NCBI RefSeq assembly: GCF_014218295.1
Contig: NZ_AP023287.1
Coordinates: forward strand, 1-64,000
From: Mycolicibacterium litorale
GTDB lineage: Bacteria; Actinomycetota; Actinomycetes; Mycobacteriales; Mycobacteriaceae
Length of the DNA stretch: 64,000 nucleotides
Reading direction: 5' to 3'
Shown here piece after piece: positions 49,410 to 58,160 of this stretch. Every line of letters starts with the position of its first letter. Position 1 is the stretch's first letter. The notes beneath the pieces are model-generated. The model was not told where the DNA came from. It made no database searches and saw only the letters and a list, made by a program, of their open reading frames with translations. The position numbers and the translations under genes are program-made.

Positions 49410-50618
49410 ATGGGATTACGTGGAGAGGCCGCCATCGTCGGATACGTCGAGCTGCCTCCGGAACGGCTCAACAAGGCCGGGCCCGCACCGTTCCTGTTGG
49501 AGCAGTGGGCGGAGCTGAGCGCGGCGGCGCTCGCCGACGCCGGCCTGCCGGGTGAGTCGGTGAACGGCATCGTCACCTCGCACATCGCCGAGTCGGAGAT
49601 CTTCGTCCCGTCCACGGTCACCGAGTACCTGGGGGTCGACGCCAACTTCGCCGAGATCCTCGACCTCGGCGGTGCCAGCGCCGTCGGGATGGTGTGGCGC
49701 GCGGCGGCGGCGATCGAACTCGGACTCTGCGACGTGGTGTTGTGCGCGTTGCCGGCGCGCTACCTCACCCCGACGTCGGAGAAGAAACCGGCACCGCTGG
49801 TCGACGCGATGTTCTTCGGGTCGTCGAGCAACCAGTTCGGCTCTCCGCAGGCCGAATTCGAGATCCCCTACGGCAACCTCGGGCAGAACGGCCCGTACGG
49901 TCAGGTCGCCCAGCGGTACGCCGCGGTGTACGGCTACGACGAGCGCGCGATGGCCAAGATCGTGGTGGACCAGCGCGTCAACGCCAACCACACCGACGGG
50001 GCCATCTGGAAAGACAAGCCACTCACCGTCGACGACGTTCTGGCCAGCCCGGTGATCGCCGACCCGTTGCACATGCTGGAGATCGTGATGCCGTGTGTGG
50101 GCGGCGCGGCGGTCGTCGTCGCGAGTGCGGACATGGCGAGGCGGGCCAGGCGTCGCCCGGTGTGGATCAAGGGCTTCGGCGAGCACGTGCCGTTCAAGAC
50201 GCCGACGTACGCGCGTGACCTGTTGCAGACACCGATCACCAAGGCCGCCGACACCGCGTTCGCGATGTCCGGGCTGGAGCGCGCCGACATGGACATGGTG
50301 TCGATCTACGACTGTTACACCATCACCGTGCTGCTCAGCCTCGAAGACGCGGGCTTCTGCGAGAAGGGCAAGGGGATGGCGTTCGTCAGCGACCACGACC
50401 TGACGTTCCGCGGCGACTTCCCGCTCAACACCGCGGGCGGACAACTCGGATTCGGACAGGCCGGACTCGCGGGCGGCATGCATCACGTGTGTGACGCCGC
50501 CCGCCAGATCATGGGTCGGGCGGGGGCGGCGCAGGTCGCCGACTGCCACCGGGCGTTCGTCTCCGGTAACGGCGGCATCCTGTCCGAGCAGACCACCCTC
50601 GTCCTGGAAGGCGACTGA
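49410..50618 (+). CDS. Thiolase-fold protein without nucleophilic Cys (Ltp2/SCP-x aldolase-like)
   Basis: The 402-residue protein has the thiolase fold but reads LDLGGASAVGMV where thiolases carry the nucleophilic cysteine. The C-terminal CHRAFVSGNGG and GGMHHVCDAARQ regions are kept. SIYDCYTITVLL fits the tyrosine region of Ltp2-type retro-aldolases, which release propionyl-CoA in steroid side-chain breakdown and need a DUF35 partner. That partner is encoded four bases downstream. AAGGGA precedes ATG 49410. The aldolase role is inferred. Confidence 0.82.
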   Translation: MGLRGEAAIVGYVELPPERLNKAGPAPFLLEQWAELSAAALADAGLPGESVNGIVTSHIAESEIFVPSTVTEYLGVDANFAEILDLGGASAVGMVWRAAAAIELGLCDVVLCALPARYLTPTSEKKPAPLVDAMFFGSSSNQFGSPQAEFEIPYGNLGQNGPYGQVAQRYAAVYGYDERAMAKIVVDQRVNANHTDGAIWKDKPLTVDDVLASPVIADPLHMLEIVMPCVGGAAVVVASADMARRARRRPVWIKGFGEHVPFKTPTYARDLLQTPITKAADTAFAMSGLERADMDMVSIYDCYTITVLLSLEDAGFCEKGKGMAFVSDHDLTFRGDFPLNTAGGQLGFGQAGLAGGMHHVCDAARQIMGRAGAAQVADCHRAFVSGNGGILSEQTTLVLEGD

Positions 50619-50622
50619 GCTG

Positions 50623-51039
50623 ATGACCACCTTCGAGCGGCCCATGCCGGTCAAGACGCCGACGACGGCACCATTCTGGGATGCCTTGGCGCAACACAAG
50701 ATCCGCATCCAGTACTCACCGTCCTCCGATGTGTACGTGTTCTATCCGCGGGTGCGCACGCCCAGGACGCTGGCCGACGACCTGGAGTGGCGCGAGATCT
50801 CCGGCCTGGGGACGCTGTATTCGTACACGGTCGCGCGCAGACCCGTCGGGCCGCACTTCGCCGATGCGGTGCCGCTGCTGACGGCGATCGTGGAATGGGA
50901 TGAGGGGCCGCGGTTCTCGACCGAGTTGGTCAACGTGGCGCCCGAGGACATCCGGGTGGGGATGCGGGTGCGTCCGGTGTTCTTCGACTATCCCGACCAC
51001 GACGTCACGATGCTGCGCTACGAGCCGGACGTCCCATGA
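50623..51039 (+). CDS. DUF35 OB-fold protein, partner of the thiolase-like aldolase
   Basis: The 138-residue protein has the DUF35 OB fold (ISGLGTLYSYTVARRPVGP, then VPLLTAIVEWDEGP and GMRVRPVFFDY). The N-terminal rubredoxin-like zinc ribbon normally has four cysteines. Here the stretch reads IQYSPSSDVYVFYPRVRTP and has none, so zinc binding is lost. It follows the thiolase-like gene by four bases, and DUF35 proteins form complexes with such enzymes. It is convergent with modA. Confidence 0.85.
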   Translation: MTTFERPMPVKTPTTAPFWDALAQHKIRIQYSPSSDVYVFYPRVRTPRTLADDLEWREISGLGTLYSYTVARRPVGPHFADAVPLLTAIVEWDEGPRFSTELVNVAPEDIRVGMRVRPVFFDYPDHDVTMLRYEPDVP

Positions 51040-51064
51040 GCGATCGCGCGGCGAATGCGGACCG

Positions 51065-51808
51065 TCACGGCGGCCCGAATCCCGCTGCGCGGAGGGCGTC
51101 CTGGCCGACAGATCCCGTCACCGCCGCGACGAACTCCCGCGCCAGCGTGGGTTTCCCGGATTCGGTGAGCGTCGCGATCGGATAGGTGTTGACCGCTTCG
51201 GCGGCTTCGGAGATCTCGACCGAGGACACCGCCTCACCGGCTGCCTGGACGTCGGTGACGTACACCAGCCCCGCATCGGCCTGCCCGCTGACCACCTTGT
51301 TGAGCACATCGGTGACGGAGGTCTCCTCACTCACCGGGCGCAGTTCGACGCCGGCCGCTCGTTCGGCGGCCCTACTCGCCGCACCGCACGGCACCTGTTC
51401 CGCGCACAGCACCACCGCCGTACCCGGGCGGTCCAGATCACGCAGCGACGCAATACCTTTCGGGTTTCCCGCGGTGACGGCTATGGTGAGCCGGTTCGTC
51501 GCGAACGGCACCGCGGAGCCGTCGAGCAGCCCGGCCGCCGCGGCACGGTCCATGTTGCGAATGTCGGCCGATGCGAAGACGTCGGCGGAGGCTCCTTGCG
51601 TCAACTGCGTGACGAGATCGGAGGACCCGGCGAACGAGAACTCCACGCCCACCCCGGGATGGTCGGCCTCGAAGCGCTGCCCGATGTCGGTGAACGCGTT
51701 CTTCAACGATGCCGCCGCGAACACCATCAGCGTGTCCTCGCCGGCGGACTGGCGGGTGCACGCCGTCAAAGCCGCGGCGAGCAGCACCACGCCCAGCATC
51801 CGCCTCAC
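51065..51808 (-). CDS. modA: Molybdate-binding lipoprotein ModA
   Basis: ModA captures molybdate/tungstate outside the membrane for an ABC importer. The 247-residue product has a lipoprotein signal peptide with lipobox LTAC (Cys17) and the family segments VFAAASLKNAF, FSFAGSSDLVTQL, ADVFASADIRNM and ADAGLVYVTDV. GTG 51808 overlaps the upstream stop by four bases. The permease and ATPase genes modB and modC do not follow; the next gene is convergent. Confidence 0.92.
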   Translation of the reverse strand: MRRMLGVVLLAAALTACTRQSAGEDTLMVFAAASLKNAFTDIGQRFEADHPGVGVEFSFAGSSDLVTQLTQGASADVFASADIRNMDRAAAAGLLDGSAVPFATNRLTIAVTAGNPKGIASLRDLDRPGTAVVLCAEQVPCGAASRAAERAAGVELRPVSEETSVTDVLNKVVSGQADAGLVYVTDVQAAGEAVSSVEISEAAEAVNTYPIATLTESGKPTLAREFVAAVTGSVGQDALRAAGFGPP

Positions 51809-52212
51809 GGCTGGCCGCCCGGAGTCTCGACGATCACGGTGGTCGCCTTGACCACCGCCACGGCGATGCTGCCCGGACGCAGGTCGAGCTCCCGTACTGC
51901 ATCGGTGCTCATCAACGACACCAGCGTGAAGGGCCCGCACTGCATCTCAACCTGTGACATGACGGTGTCGCTGACCACATTGGTCACCAACCCGGCGAAG
52001 CGGTTGCGGGCCGAACTGGCGATCCCGAGCGGATCCTTCGGGGCGGCGGCGGCGTGGTTCCTGGCGAACGCGGCGAGGTCGGCACCGTCGACCACCTTGC
52101 GGCCGGAGGCATCGACCGACGCGGCGAGCGAGCCGTCGTCGATCCATCGCCGGACGGTGTCGTCGCTGACGCCCAACAGCTCGGCAGCTTGGCGGATCCG
52201 GATCGTCGGCAC
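51805..52212 (-). CDS. Molbindin-type regulator with excisionase-like HTH and TOBE domain
   Basis: The 135-residue protein has a MerR/excisionase-type helix-turn-helix (residues 3-50, IRQAAELLGVSDDTVRRWID) and a C-terminal TOBE/Mop molybdate-binding domain (SSARNRFAGLVTNVVSD, then SIAVAVVKATTVIVE). It probably senses molybdate and controls modA, with which it shares a GTGA overlap. The start is GTG 52212. Confidence 0.85.
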   Translation of the reverse strand: MPTIRIRQAAELLGVSDDTVRRWIDDGSLAASVDASGRKVVDGADLAAFARNHAAAAPKDPLGIASSARNRFAGLVTNVVSDTVMSQVEMQCGPFTLVSLMSTDAVRELDLRPGSIAVAVVKATTVIVETPGGQP

Positions 52213-52433
52213 CCGGTCATCCTAACAACCGCAGATGCGGAGATACCGGCGTATTGAAGCCGTGGATGCGGAGGGGTGCGCCGATGTCAGTCAGTGGCGA
52301 CGGTCTGTTCGCCGCTATCGGTGGATAATTTGCTGCTCTTGATGGTGGAATCTGACGCGATGCACATGTGCGGGGGTGACGGCACGCCGGACGGGCGTGC
52401 GGCGCGTCGGCGTGCCCGGGTGGTGTCGCCGCG

Positions 52434-54467
52434 ATGACCGAACACCCGCACCCCGACGACGACCCACGCCTCGGCGCGCTTCTGGAATGGCGGCAGCGGC
52501 TCATCGATTCCGGTGCCGTGTCGGCGCGCAGCTTCAAGGAAGCCCATCTGCGGCTGGTGCTGCGGTCCGGGCGCACCGACGTCGAACAGATCCGCGCCAT
52601 GCTTCCCGGGTCGGTCTCCGAACACGCCGACGACATGGCGCGGGTGCTGGCCGAACTACCCGTCCAGCCACCCGAGGAGACGACCTCGGCCGACGCCCCG
52701 GCGGGCAGGCACCGCGGTGAGGACCCACCGCCCGCCGACCCACCGGCGCCACCACCCCTGAGCGAGCCGCTGCCCGAGAGCTCGTCCGGCACGGACGAAT
52801 TCGCCGCCTACGTTCCGAGCGCGCCGACCGGTCCGACGCACAGCGTCACCCTGCACCGCCGCCGCGACACCGGAGCCCTCGAGCTGCGGTGGCCACCGGC
52901 GGACGCCACCGGCGCGACCGTCGTCTACCGGGTGGTCAGCGGCGAGGACGCGCCGCCGAGGTCGCCGGAAACCGGTGACCTGCTCGCGGTGACGACCGAG
53001 ACGTCGGCGACCGACGACCGGCCGCCGGTGGCGGCGGTGCGTCACTTCCAGGTCTGGGCGAACATCGGCGCCTCACGTGCCGAAGCTCTCGCCGCGCAAC
53101 CGGTGTTGCACGCCGGCGGGGTGTTGATCAGTCGGATCAGCGATTTCACGCTGCGGGAGGATTCGGGCCGGATCATCGGCCGCTACACCGTGCCGCCCGG
53201 GGTGGGCGCGGTGTACGTGTACCGGATGCCCGCCGGTGAAGCGCACCGCGACGGACCGGAGTACCGCATCCTGGCCGGCCAGGACAACCTCGGCGGATTC
53301 GTCGACATCGGTGTCGAACGCGGCCACCGCTACGTCTACCGGGTGCGCTGCGCCGCACCGGTCGGCGGGGTGCTGCGCCTGTCCGAGGCCGCCCAGGCCG
53401 ACGTGGACGTCTCGGCGGTGCTGGCCCCGGTCAACGACCTGGTGATCACCGGAAGCAGCGCCGACGCCACCGTGCTCGACCTCGCCTGGACCACACCGCC
53501 CGGCGGACGCGTCGCGATCTACCGGACTCCCACCGGCCCCACCGCGGGCGCCGAAGGTGACGAACTGCCGGAGGACGCACTCGACCAGGTCGGGCTGCCG
53601 CCGGAACTGCGCCTGGCCCAGCCGATCACCGAACAGCGCGACGAGGACGGCCGCATCCGCACCGCGATGCCGGATGTCGCATGGCCCGACCAGTGGAGCC
53701 GCGCCTACTTCACGCCCGTCACCCTCATCGGTGGGCGCGCGATGCTGGGCAAGACGTTCTCCACGGTGCGGACCGGCGTCATCCGCGACATCGAACTCAC
53801 CGAGTACTGCAACAAGCAGGTTCTCACCTTCGACTGGCCCGACGGTGCCGCCTCCGTGGTCGTGTACATCGCACCCCGTGGGCACGACCCGGACACCGGC
53901 CTGGCCGGGCAGCCGTACGAGATCACCCTCGAGGAGTACGAGAAGTACGGCGGCCTGCAACTGGTGGGCCAGCTGCCGGTGCACGGCTGTTCACTTCACC
54001 TGGCGCCCATCGCGTTCAGCGGTGGTCGGCGCGTGATGGGCGCGATCTCGAGCATCGAATACCAGGGACTGCTGCGGCTGCAGTACGCGGTGCGGGTGGG
54101 CCGCGACGCCGACGGCAGGCCCTTCACGGCGACGCTCGCCGTGCGTTCCGAATACGACCTGCCGGGTTCACCGGCGTTCGTGTTGGTCAACAACCCGCAC
54201 CGAATTCCGTTGAGCGTGCACGACGGTGACCTCGTCGACGTGGCGCCGCTCAACGAACAGGGGCAGCTCGCCGCCCCGCCCGCCAAGGAACTGCGGTGGT
54301 CACAGCTGACCACCACCGGCGGCAGTGAACTGTGGGCGGCCAACGTGCGCAACCGGCAGGGCTGGATCCGGTTGTTCGTCAGCACGCCCTCGCCGGCCAG
54401 CCTGCGACTGATCGCGCTGCTCGACCCGCCGGTGGAACATCTGCGGCTGACCCCGGCGGCGCCATGA
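52434..54467 (+). CDS. Fibronectin-III-like repeat protein of a GTPase-GAP1 operon
   Basis: The 677-residue protein has a helical N-terminus (about residues 8-75), a proline-rich linker (80-120) and then several beta-rich, fibronectin-III-like repeats (for example SVTLHRRRDTGALELRWPPA, LISRISDFTLREDSGRIIG and TEYCNKQVLTFDWPDGAAS). There is no signal peptide or membrane segment. It is the first gene of an operon coupled by ATGA to the GAP1-like gene. It may be a scaffold or sensor for the GTPase; this is inferred from gene order. Confidence 0.72.
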   Translation: MTEHPHPDDDPRLGALLEWRQRLIDSGAVSARSFKEAHLRLVLRSGRTDVEQIRAMLPGSVSEHADDMARVLAELPVQPPEETTSADAPAGRHRGEDPPPADPPAPPPLSEPLPESSSGTDEFAAYVPSAPTGPTHSVTLHRRRDTGALELRWPPADATGATVVYRVVSGEDAPPRSPETGDLLAVTTETSATDDRPPVAAVRHFQVWANIGASRAEALAAQPVLHAGGVLISRISDFTLREDSGRIIGRYTVPPGVGAVYVYRMPAGEAHRDGPEYRILAGQDNLGGFVDIGVERGHRYVYRVRCAAPVGGVLRLSEAAQADVDVSAVLAPVNDLVITGSSADATVLDLAWTTPPGGRVAIYRTPTGPTAGAEGDELPEDALDQVGLPPELRLAQPITEQRDEDGRIRTAMPDVAWPDQWSRAYFTPVTLIGGRAMLGKTFSTVRTGVIRDIELTEYCNKQVLTFDWPDGAASVVVYIAPRGHDPDTGLAGQPYEITLEEYEKYGGLQLVGQLPVHGCSLHLAPIAFSGGRRVMGAISSIEYQGLLRLQYAVRVGRDADGRPFTATLAVRSEYDLPGSPAFVLVNNPHRIPLSVHDGDLVDVAPLNEQGQLAAPPAKELRWSQLTTTGGSELWAANVRNRQGWIRLFVSTPSPASLRLIALLDPPVEHLRLTPAAP

Positions 54468-56953
54468 CCGCGCGTTACGGACAGCTCACCCACACCTCGT
54501 TCGACACGCGGGAGCACACCGGCGGCTGGCAGGTCAAAGAGACCTCGGCCGATCTCTCGCCCGACGAGGTGCACGCCCTGACCTCCGGGGTCCGCACCGT
54601 CTTCCGACCGGCGCAGCCACTGCCGGCCTACCCGACACCCGAACAACTCGAACACGGTCCGCGCCGACTCGCCTACGGCCGCCTCGACGGTCACCGCGCC
54701 GGGTACTGGCACACCGTGCCCGCCGGCTCCGACAGCACCGGCCGACCCGGGAACGTCTTCGCGCACGCGCTGTTGGACCGCGCCGCGGGGGAGCGGTCGC
54801 ACCGACCGATCGAGTGGTGGCGGTCGAGCGGATGGCTGTGCCCGTACGGTGCGCACGCGGTGGCCGCGGCGGCGCTGCCCGGCGACCCCCCTGCCCCAGG
54901 TGCGACGGTGACCAAGGACAGTGTCGTCGACTTCGCCCTCGACCCGGACGCGTGGCGGTTGGCGACGCTGTTCGGACTGCTCGACGCGGTGGCCGCCGCG
55001 CTCGACGGCGGCCCACCGGTGGTACTCGGCGTGGAATCGGCGGATTCGGCGGCGCAGTGGATCGGCCTGGTGAGCTTCCTCATGTCCGCGGGAACCGCTG
55101 CGCGCCTCAACTTCTCGACGTTCGACCGGGCCGATCAACTGACGCTGGCCCGGCAGAGCCGCCAACACCTGACCGCGGTGCCCGTCGAGGACCTCGAGGA
55201 CCTGCCCGACGACGTCGTCGCGATCAGCGAGCATGCGACGCTGTCACTCGGCGAACTCGACCGGGAACCACACCGCACCGCCGGCGGCCAGACCATCGCC
55301 GTCACGCCGTGGTCGGCGATGGCGCAGGTGGTGCTCCTCGACCGGGAATCGGCACGGACGGTGCTCGACGACATCGACCACTACGCCGCGCAGGTGGCCG
55401 ACACCGGGCTCCACCCGGCGTGGCCGCTGGCGATGGCCGTCGCACACCGGCAGGCGTACGCGGACGCGCTCACCGAGGCGCACACGGTGATCGCCGCGCA
55501 TTCGCCGCGGGCCGCGAACGACTCGGTGGTGGCCCGCACCATGGCCGAGGTGATGCGCACCGCGCTCGGCACCAGCACCGCCGATGCGTGGAAGGCGGTG
55601 CGGGACACCCCCGACGGCCCGGCGGCCGAACTGGCCACGGTGTCATACCTGTGCCGGGCCGTCGCCGACCGCGACTGGTTGAGCCGGCCCGGGCCGGTGC
55701 CTGCCCGTGAGCGCCTCGAGCGACGTCCACCCCCGCGCGAACTCCACGACGCCATCACCCCAGCACTGGTCGCCGCGCGCGCCGACGGTCCGCGGCAGGT
55801 GGCGAGGTTGGCCGATCTGCTGTTGCGCTCCGGCATCGAGGACGGCCGGGTACTCGACGCGCTGCGCGACGACGTGGCCGACCGGTTGACCGACCAGCGG
55901 GCCGGCGCTGACCTCATCGGTGAGCTGCGCGAGACCGTGGGTGACGCAACGCGATTGGCGTTGGCGGCCGCGCTGCTGCGCGACAGCGGTGACCCGCCCG
56001 CCGTCGACGGCGACGTGCTGGACTGGTTGGCCGACGGCCTGCCGGCGCCTGCCCCCCAGGACCTGTGGCGGGCGGAGGCATGGGACCCGGTGTGGACGCG
56101 TGCGGCGCTGCGCGGGGTACGGACGCTACAGCGCGGGGGCGGGGAGCCGGCGGACCGGTGGGCGAGCCTGTGGTGGCTGCGGATCAGCGGCTCACCGCGC
56201 TTCGAGGAGGTCGCGGGCAGCTCGGTGTGGCATCCGGAAGAACTGCTCACCGCCGTCGGCGAATCCACACTGCCCGGAGCGGCGGCGGTGCGCACCCTGG
56301 TCGGCGCGCCGCCGTCCTCGGCGCTGGACCGGTTGGCGCAGACGGTGTTGCGCACCAACAACGACGACGTCGCCGTGGCCTGTGCCGCGGTCCGGATCTT
56401 CGACCCGAGAACCTGGATCGAGCAGGGGTACGCCGCAAGCCACCAGAGCGCCTACGCCGCACTGTGGGAGCGGGCGGTCGAGGCGGCCGGGATCGCCGAG
56501 GTCCATCACGACTTCGCGGTCCGACTGGTGACCTTCGCGGCGATCGCCGCCACCGCCGGCCAGCCCTACCCCAAGGCCGGTGCGCTGCTCGGCGCCGAGA
56601 CGCAGGTGGCCGCCGACGCCTTCGGGCACCTCGCCGCACTGCTCGACACCTACGTCCTCAACGCGATGTCGGTGCTCGCGGTGGCCGCGCTGCGGTTCGG
56701 CCACAACGGCGACGACCTGCCCGCGGCGACCGACGCGATCGAGGACCTGATCTGGCGCGCCGCCCGCCACGTCCTGGTCACGCGCAGACCGGACACGATC
56801 GACGTCGGCATGGTCGCCGCCACCATGGCGCAGCTCTCGGGCGAACCGACCGACGGGGCTGTGCGCCGGCACCGCAAGACCGTGCTGAGGCTGCTGGCCC
56901 GCCGACCGGAGGCGCAACCCGCGCCGACGGCCCGAACCCGTTGGAGCCGTTGA
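54464..56953 (+). CDS. GAP1-like protein (GTPase-associated protein 1, N2 type)
   Basis: The 829-residue protein begins ARYGQLTHTSFDTREHTGGW and continues with SDSTGRPGNVFAHALL and VEWWRS-like segments (here RPIEWWRSSGWLCPYGAHA), typical of GAP1-N2 domains as I remember them from the GTPase-centred conflict systems. The rest is helical, alanine/leucine-rich and repeat-like. It has no P-loop. ATG 54464 overlaps the preceding stop by four bases, and the GTPase gene starts two bases after it. Family assignment is from memory of sequence style and operon context. Confidence 0.7.
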   Translation: MTARYGQLTHTSFDTREHTGGWQVKETSADLSPDEVHALTSGVRTVFRPAQPLPAYPTPEQLEHGPRRLAYGRLDGHRAGYWHTVPAGSDSTGRPGNVFAHALLDRAAGERSHRPIEWWRSSGWLCPYGAHAVAAAALPGDPPAPGATVTKDSVVDFALDPDAWRLATLFGLLDAVAAALDGGPPVVLGVESADSAAQWIGLVSFLMSAGTAARLNFSTFDRADQLTLARQSRQHLTAVPVEDLEDLPDDVVAISEHATLSLGELDREPHRTAGGQTIAVTPWSAMAQVVLLDRESARTVLDDIDHYAAQVADTGLHPAWPLAMAVAHRQAYADALTEAHTVIAAHSPRAANDSVVARTMAEVMRTALGTSTADAWKAVRDTPDGPAAELATVSYLCRAVADRDWLSRPGPVPARERLERRPPPRELHDAITPALVAARADGPRQVARLADLLLRSGIEDGRVLDALRDDVADRLTDQRAGADLIGELRETVGDATRLALAAALLRDSGDPPAVDGDVLDWLADGLPAPAPQDLWRAEAWDPVWTRAALRGVRTLQRGGGEPADRWASLWWLRISGSPRFEEVAGSSVWHPEELLTAVGESTLPGAAAVRTLVGAPPSSALDRLAQTVLRTNNDDVAVACAAVRIFDPRTWIEQGYAASHQSAYAALWERAVEAAGIAEVHHDFAVRLVTFAAIAATAGQPYPKAGALLGAETQVAADAFGHLAALLDTYVLNAMSVLAVAALRFGHNGDDLPAATDAIEDLIWRAARHVLVTRRPDTIDVGMVAATMAQLSGEPTDGAVRRHRKTVLRLLARRPEAQPAPTARTRWSR

Positions 56954-56954
56954 C

Positions 56955-58112
56955 GTGACGAAATGCCCGCGGTGTTTCTCGGTGCTGGATCCGAACCAGT
57001 ACGTGTGGACGCTGCCGCCGCAGGCGGGCGGCACCCGCTACCGCGACGATCTCGCGTCGGCCTATCTCGGGGCGCCCGCCGACTCCGGGGCGCTCTACAC
57101 GTGGGCGCGCCCGCCCGGCTACACCGGCCCGCCGCCGCCGCTGTCGGAGGCCAGTCAGGCGCTTCAGGGTCCGGCCGTCGAGATCTGCCCCGTCTGCCAT
57201 TTCCTGTTACCCGACGACTGGCGCAGCGGTCACGCCATCTGCATTGCGATGGCCGGCGCCCGCGCCACGGGTAAGAGCCTCTACATCGGGGTGCTGGTCA
57301 AACAACTCGAGTTGCTGTGCGAACACCTCGGGGTCTCCATGCAGCCGGCCACCCGCGCGACCGCGGTCGCGTACACGATGAACTACGAGACACCGCTCTA
57401 CGTTCAGCGCGGTCTGGTGCCGCCGACCCCGACGGTGCAGACCCAGGCGTCGCACCAACGGGAGCCGCTGATCTACGGGATCGGGGTGTGGCACGGCGTC
57501 CGGCGCTACCTCGTCCTGCGCGACGTCGCGGGGGAGGACCTGGAGTCCGGCGATCTGTACACCCCGCCGTTTCGGTTCTTCGCCAACGCCGATGCGGTGT
57601 TCTTCATGTTCGACCCGTTGCGGATCAAGGGGATCCGCGATCAGCTCCACGACCTGCTGCCGGCGCAGGCGTTCAGCGGCGGCGACCCGCGTGCGGTGCT
57701 CAACAATGTGCTGCACGCGGTCGGACCCGCCCAACCGAGACTCGCCGTCATCGTGTCGAAGTTCGACGCACTGCGGGTGCTGCGCGATGTCGAGGGCTCC
57801 GAGTGGAGCCTGATCATGTCCAATGCCGGGGCGGCGTACCTGCGGGACCCGTCCGACGCCCACCAGTACGACGAGACCGACGGACAACTGTTGCACGAGG
57901 AGGTGCGCAGCCTGCTCACCCGGCTGCACGGCGGCGCCATCGTGGCGGCGGTGGAGAACCCGTCCACCGGTCTGCGACTGCCGCACCGGTACTTCGCGGT
58001 CTCGGCCCTCGGCGCGCCGCCCAGCGGTAACCGGCTGCATTCGCGGGGGATCGCACCGTTCCGCTGCGTCGATCCGGTGCGGTGGGTGACCGCGCCCTAC
58101 GGCGTCCTCTGA
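56955..58112 (+). CDS. Zinc-ribbon P-loop GTPase (TRAFAC-type)
   Basis: The 385-residue protein has an N-terminal zinc ribbon split over two knuckles (C4-x2-C7 and C78-x2-C81). A P-loop GTPase domain follows: Walker A GARATGKS at 101-108, a DVAGEDLES switch II-type motif near 192, FFMFDP near 215 and the base-specificity motif SKFD near 260. GTG 56955 lies two bases after the GAP1-like gene. It is probably the NTP-dependent switch of the system. Confidence 0.8.
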   Translation: MTKCPRCFSVLDPNQYVWTLPPQAGGTRYRDDLASAYLGAPADSGALYTWARPPGYTGPPPPLSEASQALQGPAVEICPVCHFLLPDDWRSGHAICIAMAGARATGKSLYIGVLVKQLELLCEHLGVSMQPATRATAVAYTMNYETPLYVQRGLVPPTPTVQTQASHQREPLIYGIGVWHGVRRYLVLRDVAGEDLESGDLYTPPFRFFANADAVFFMFDPLRIKGIRDQLHDLLPAQAFSGGDPRAVLNNVLHAVGPAQPRLAVIVSKFDALRVLRDVEGSEWSLIMSNAGAAYLRDPSDAHQYDETDGQLLHEEVRSLLTRLHGGAIVAAVENPSTGLRLPHRYFAVSALGAPPSGNRLHSRGIAPFRCVDPVRWVTAPYGVL

Positions 58113-58160
58113 GACCGGTTGGTTAGCATCGCAGGGCGAACAGATCGCGGGGGAGGGTCC

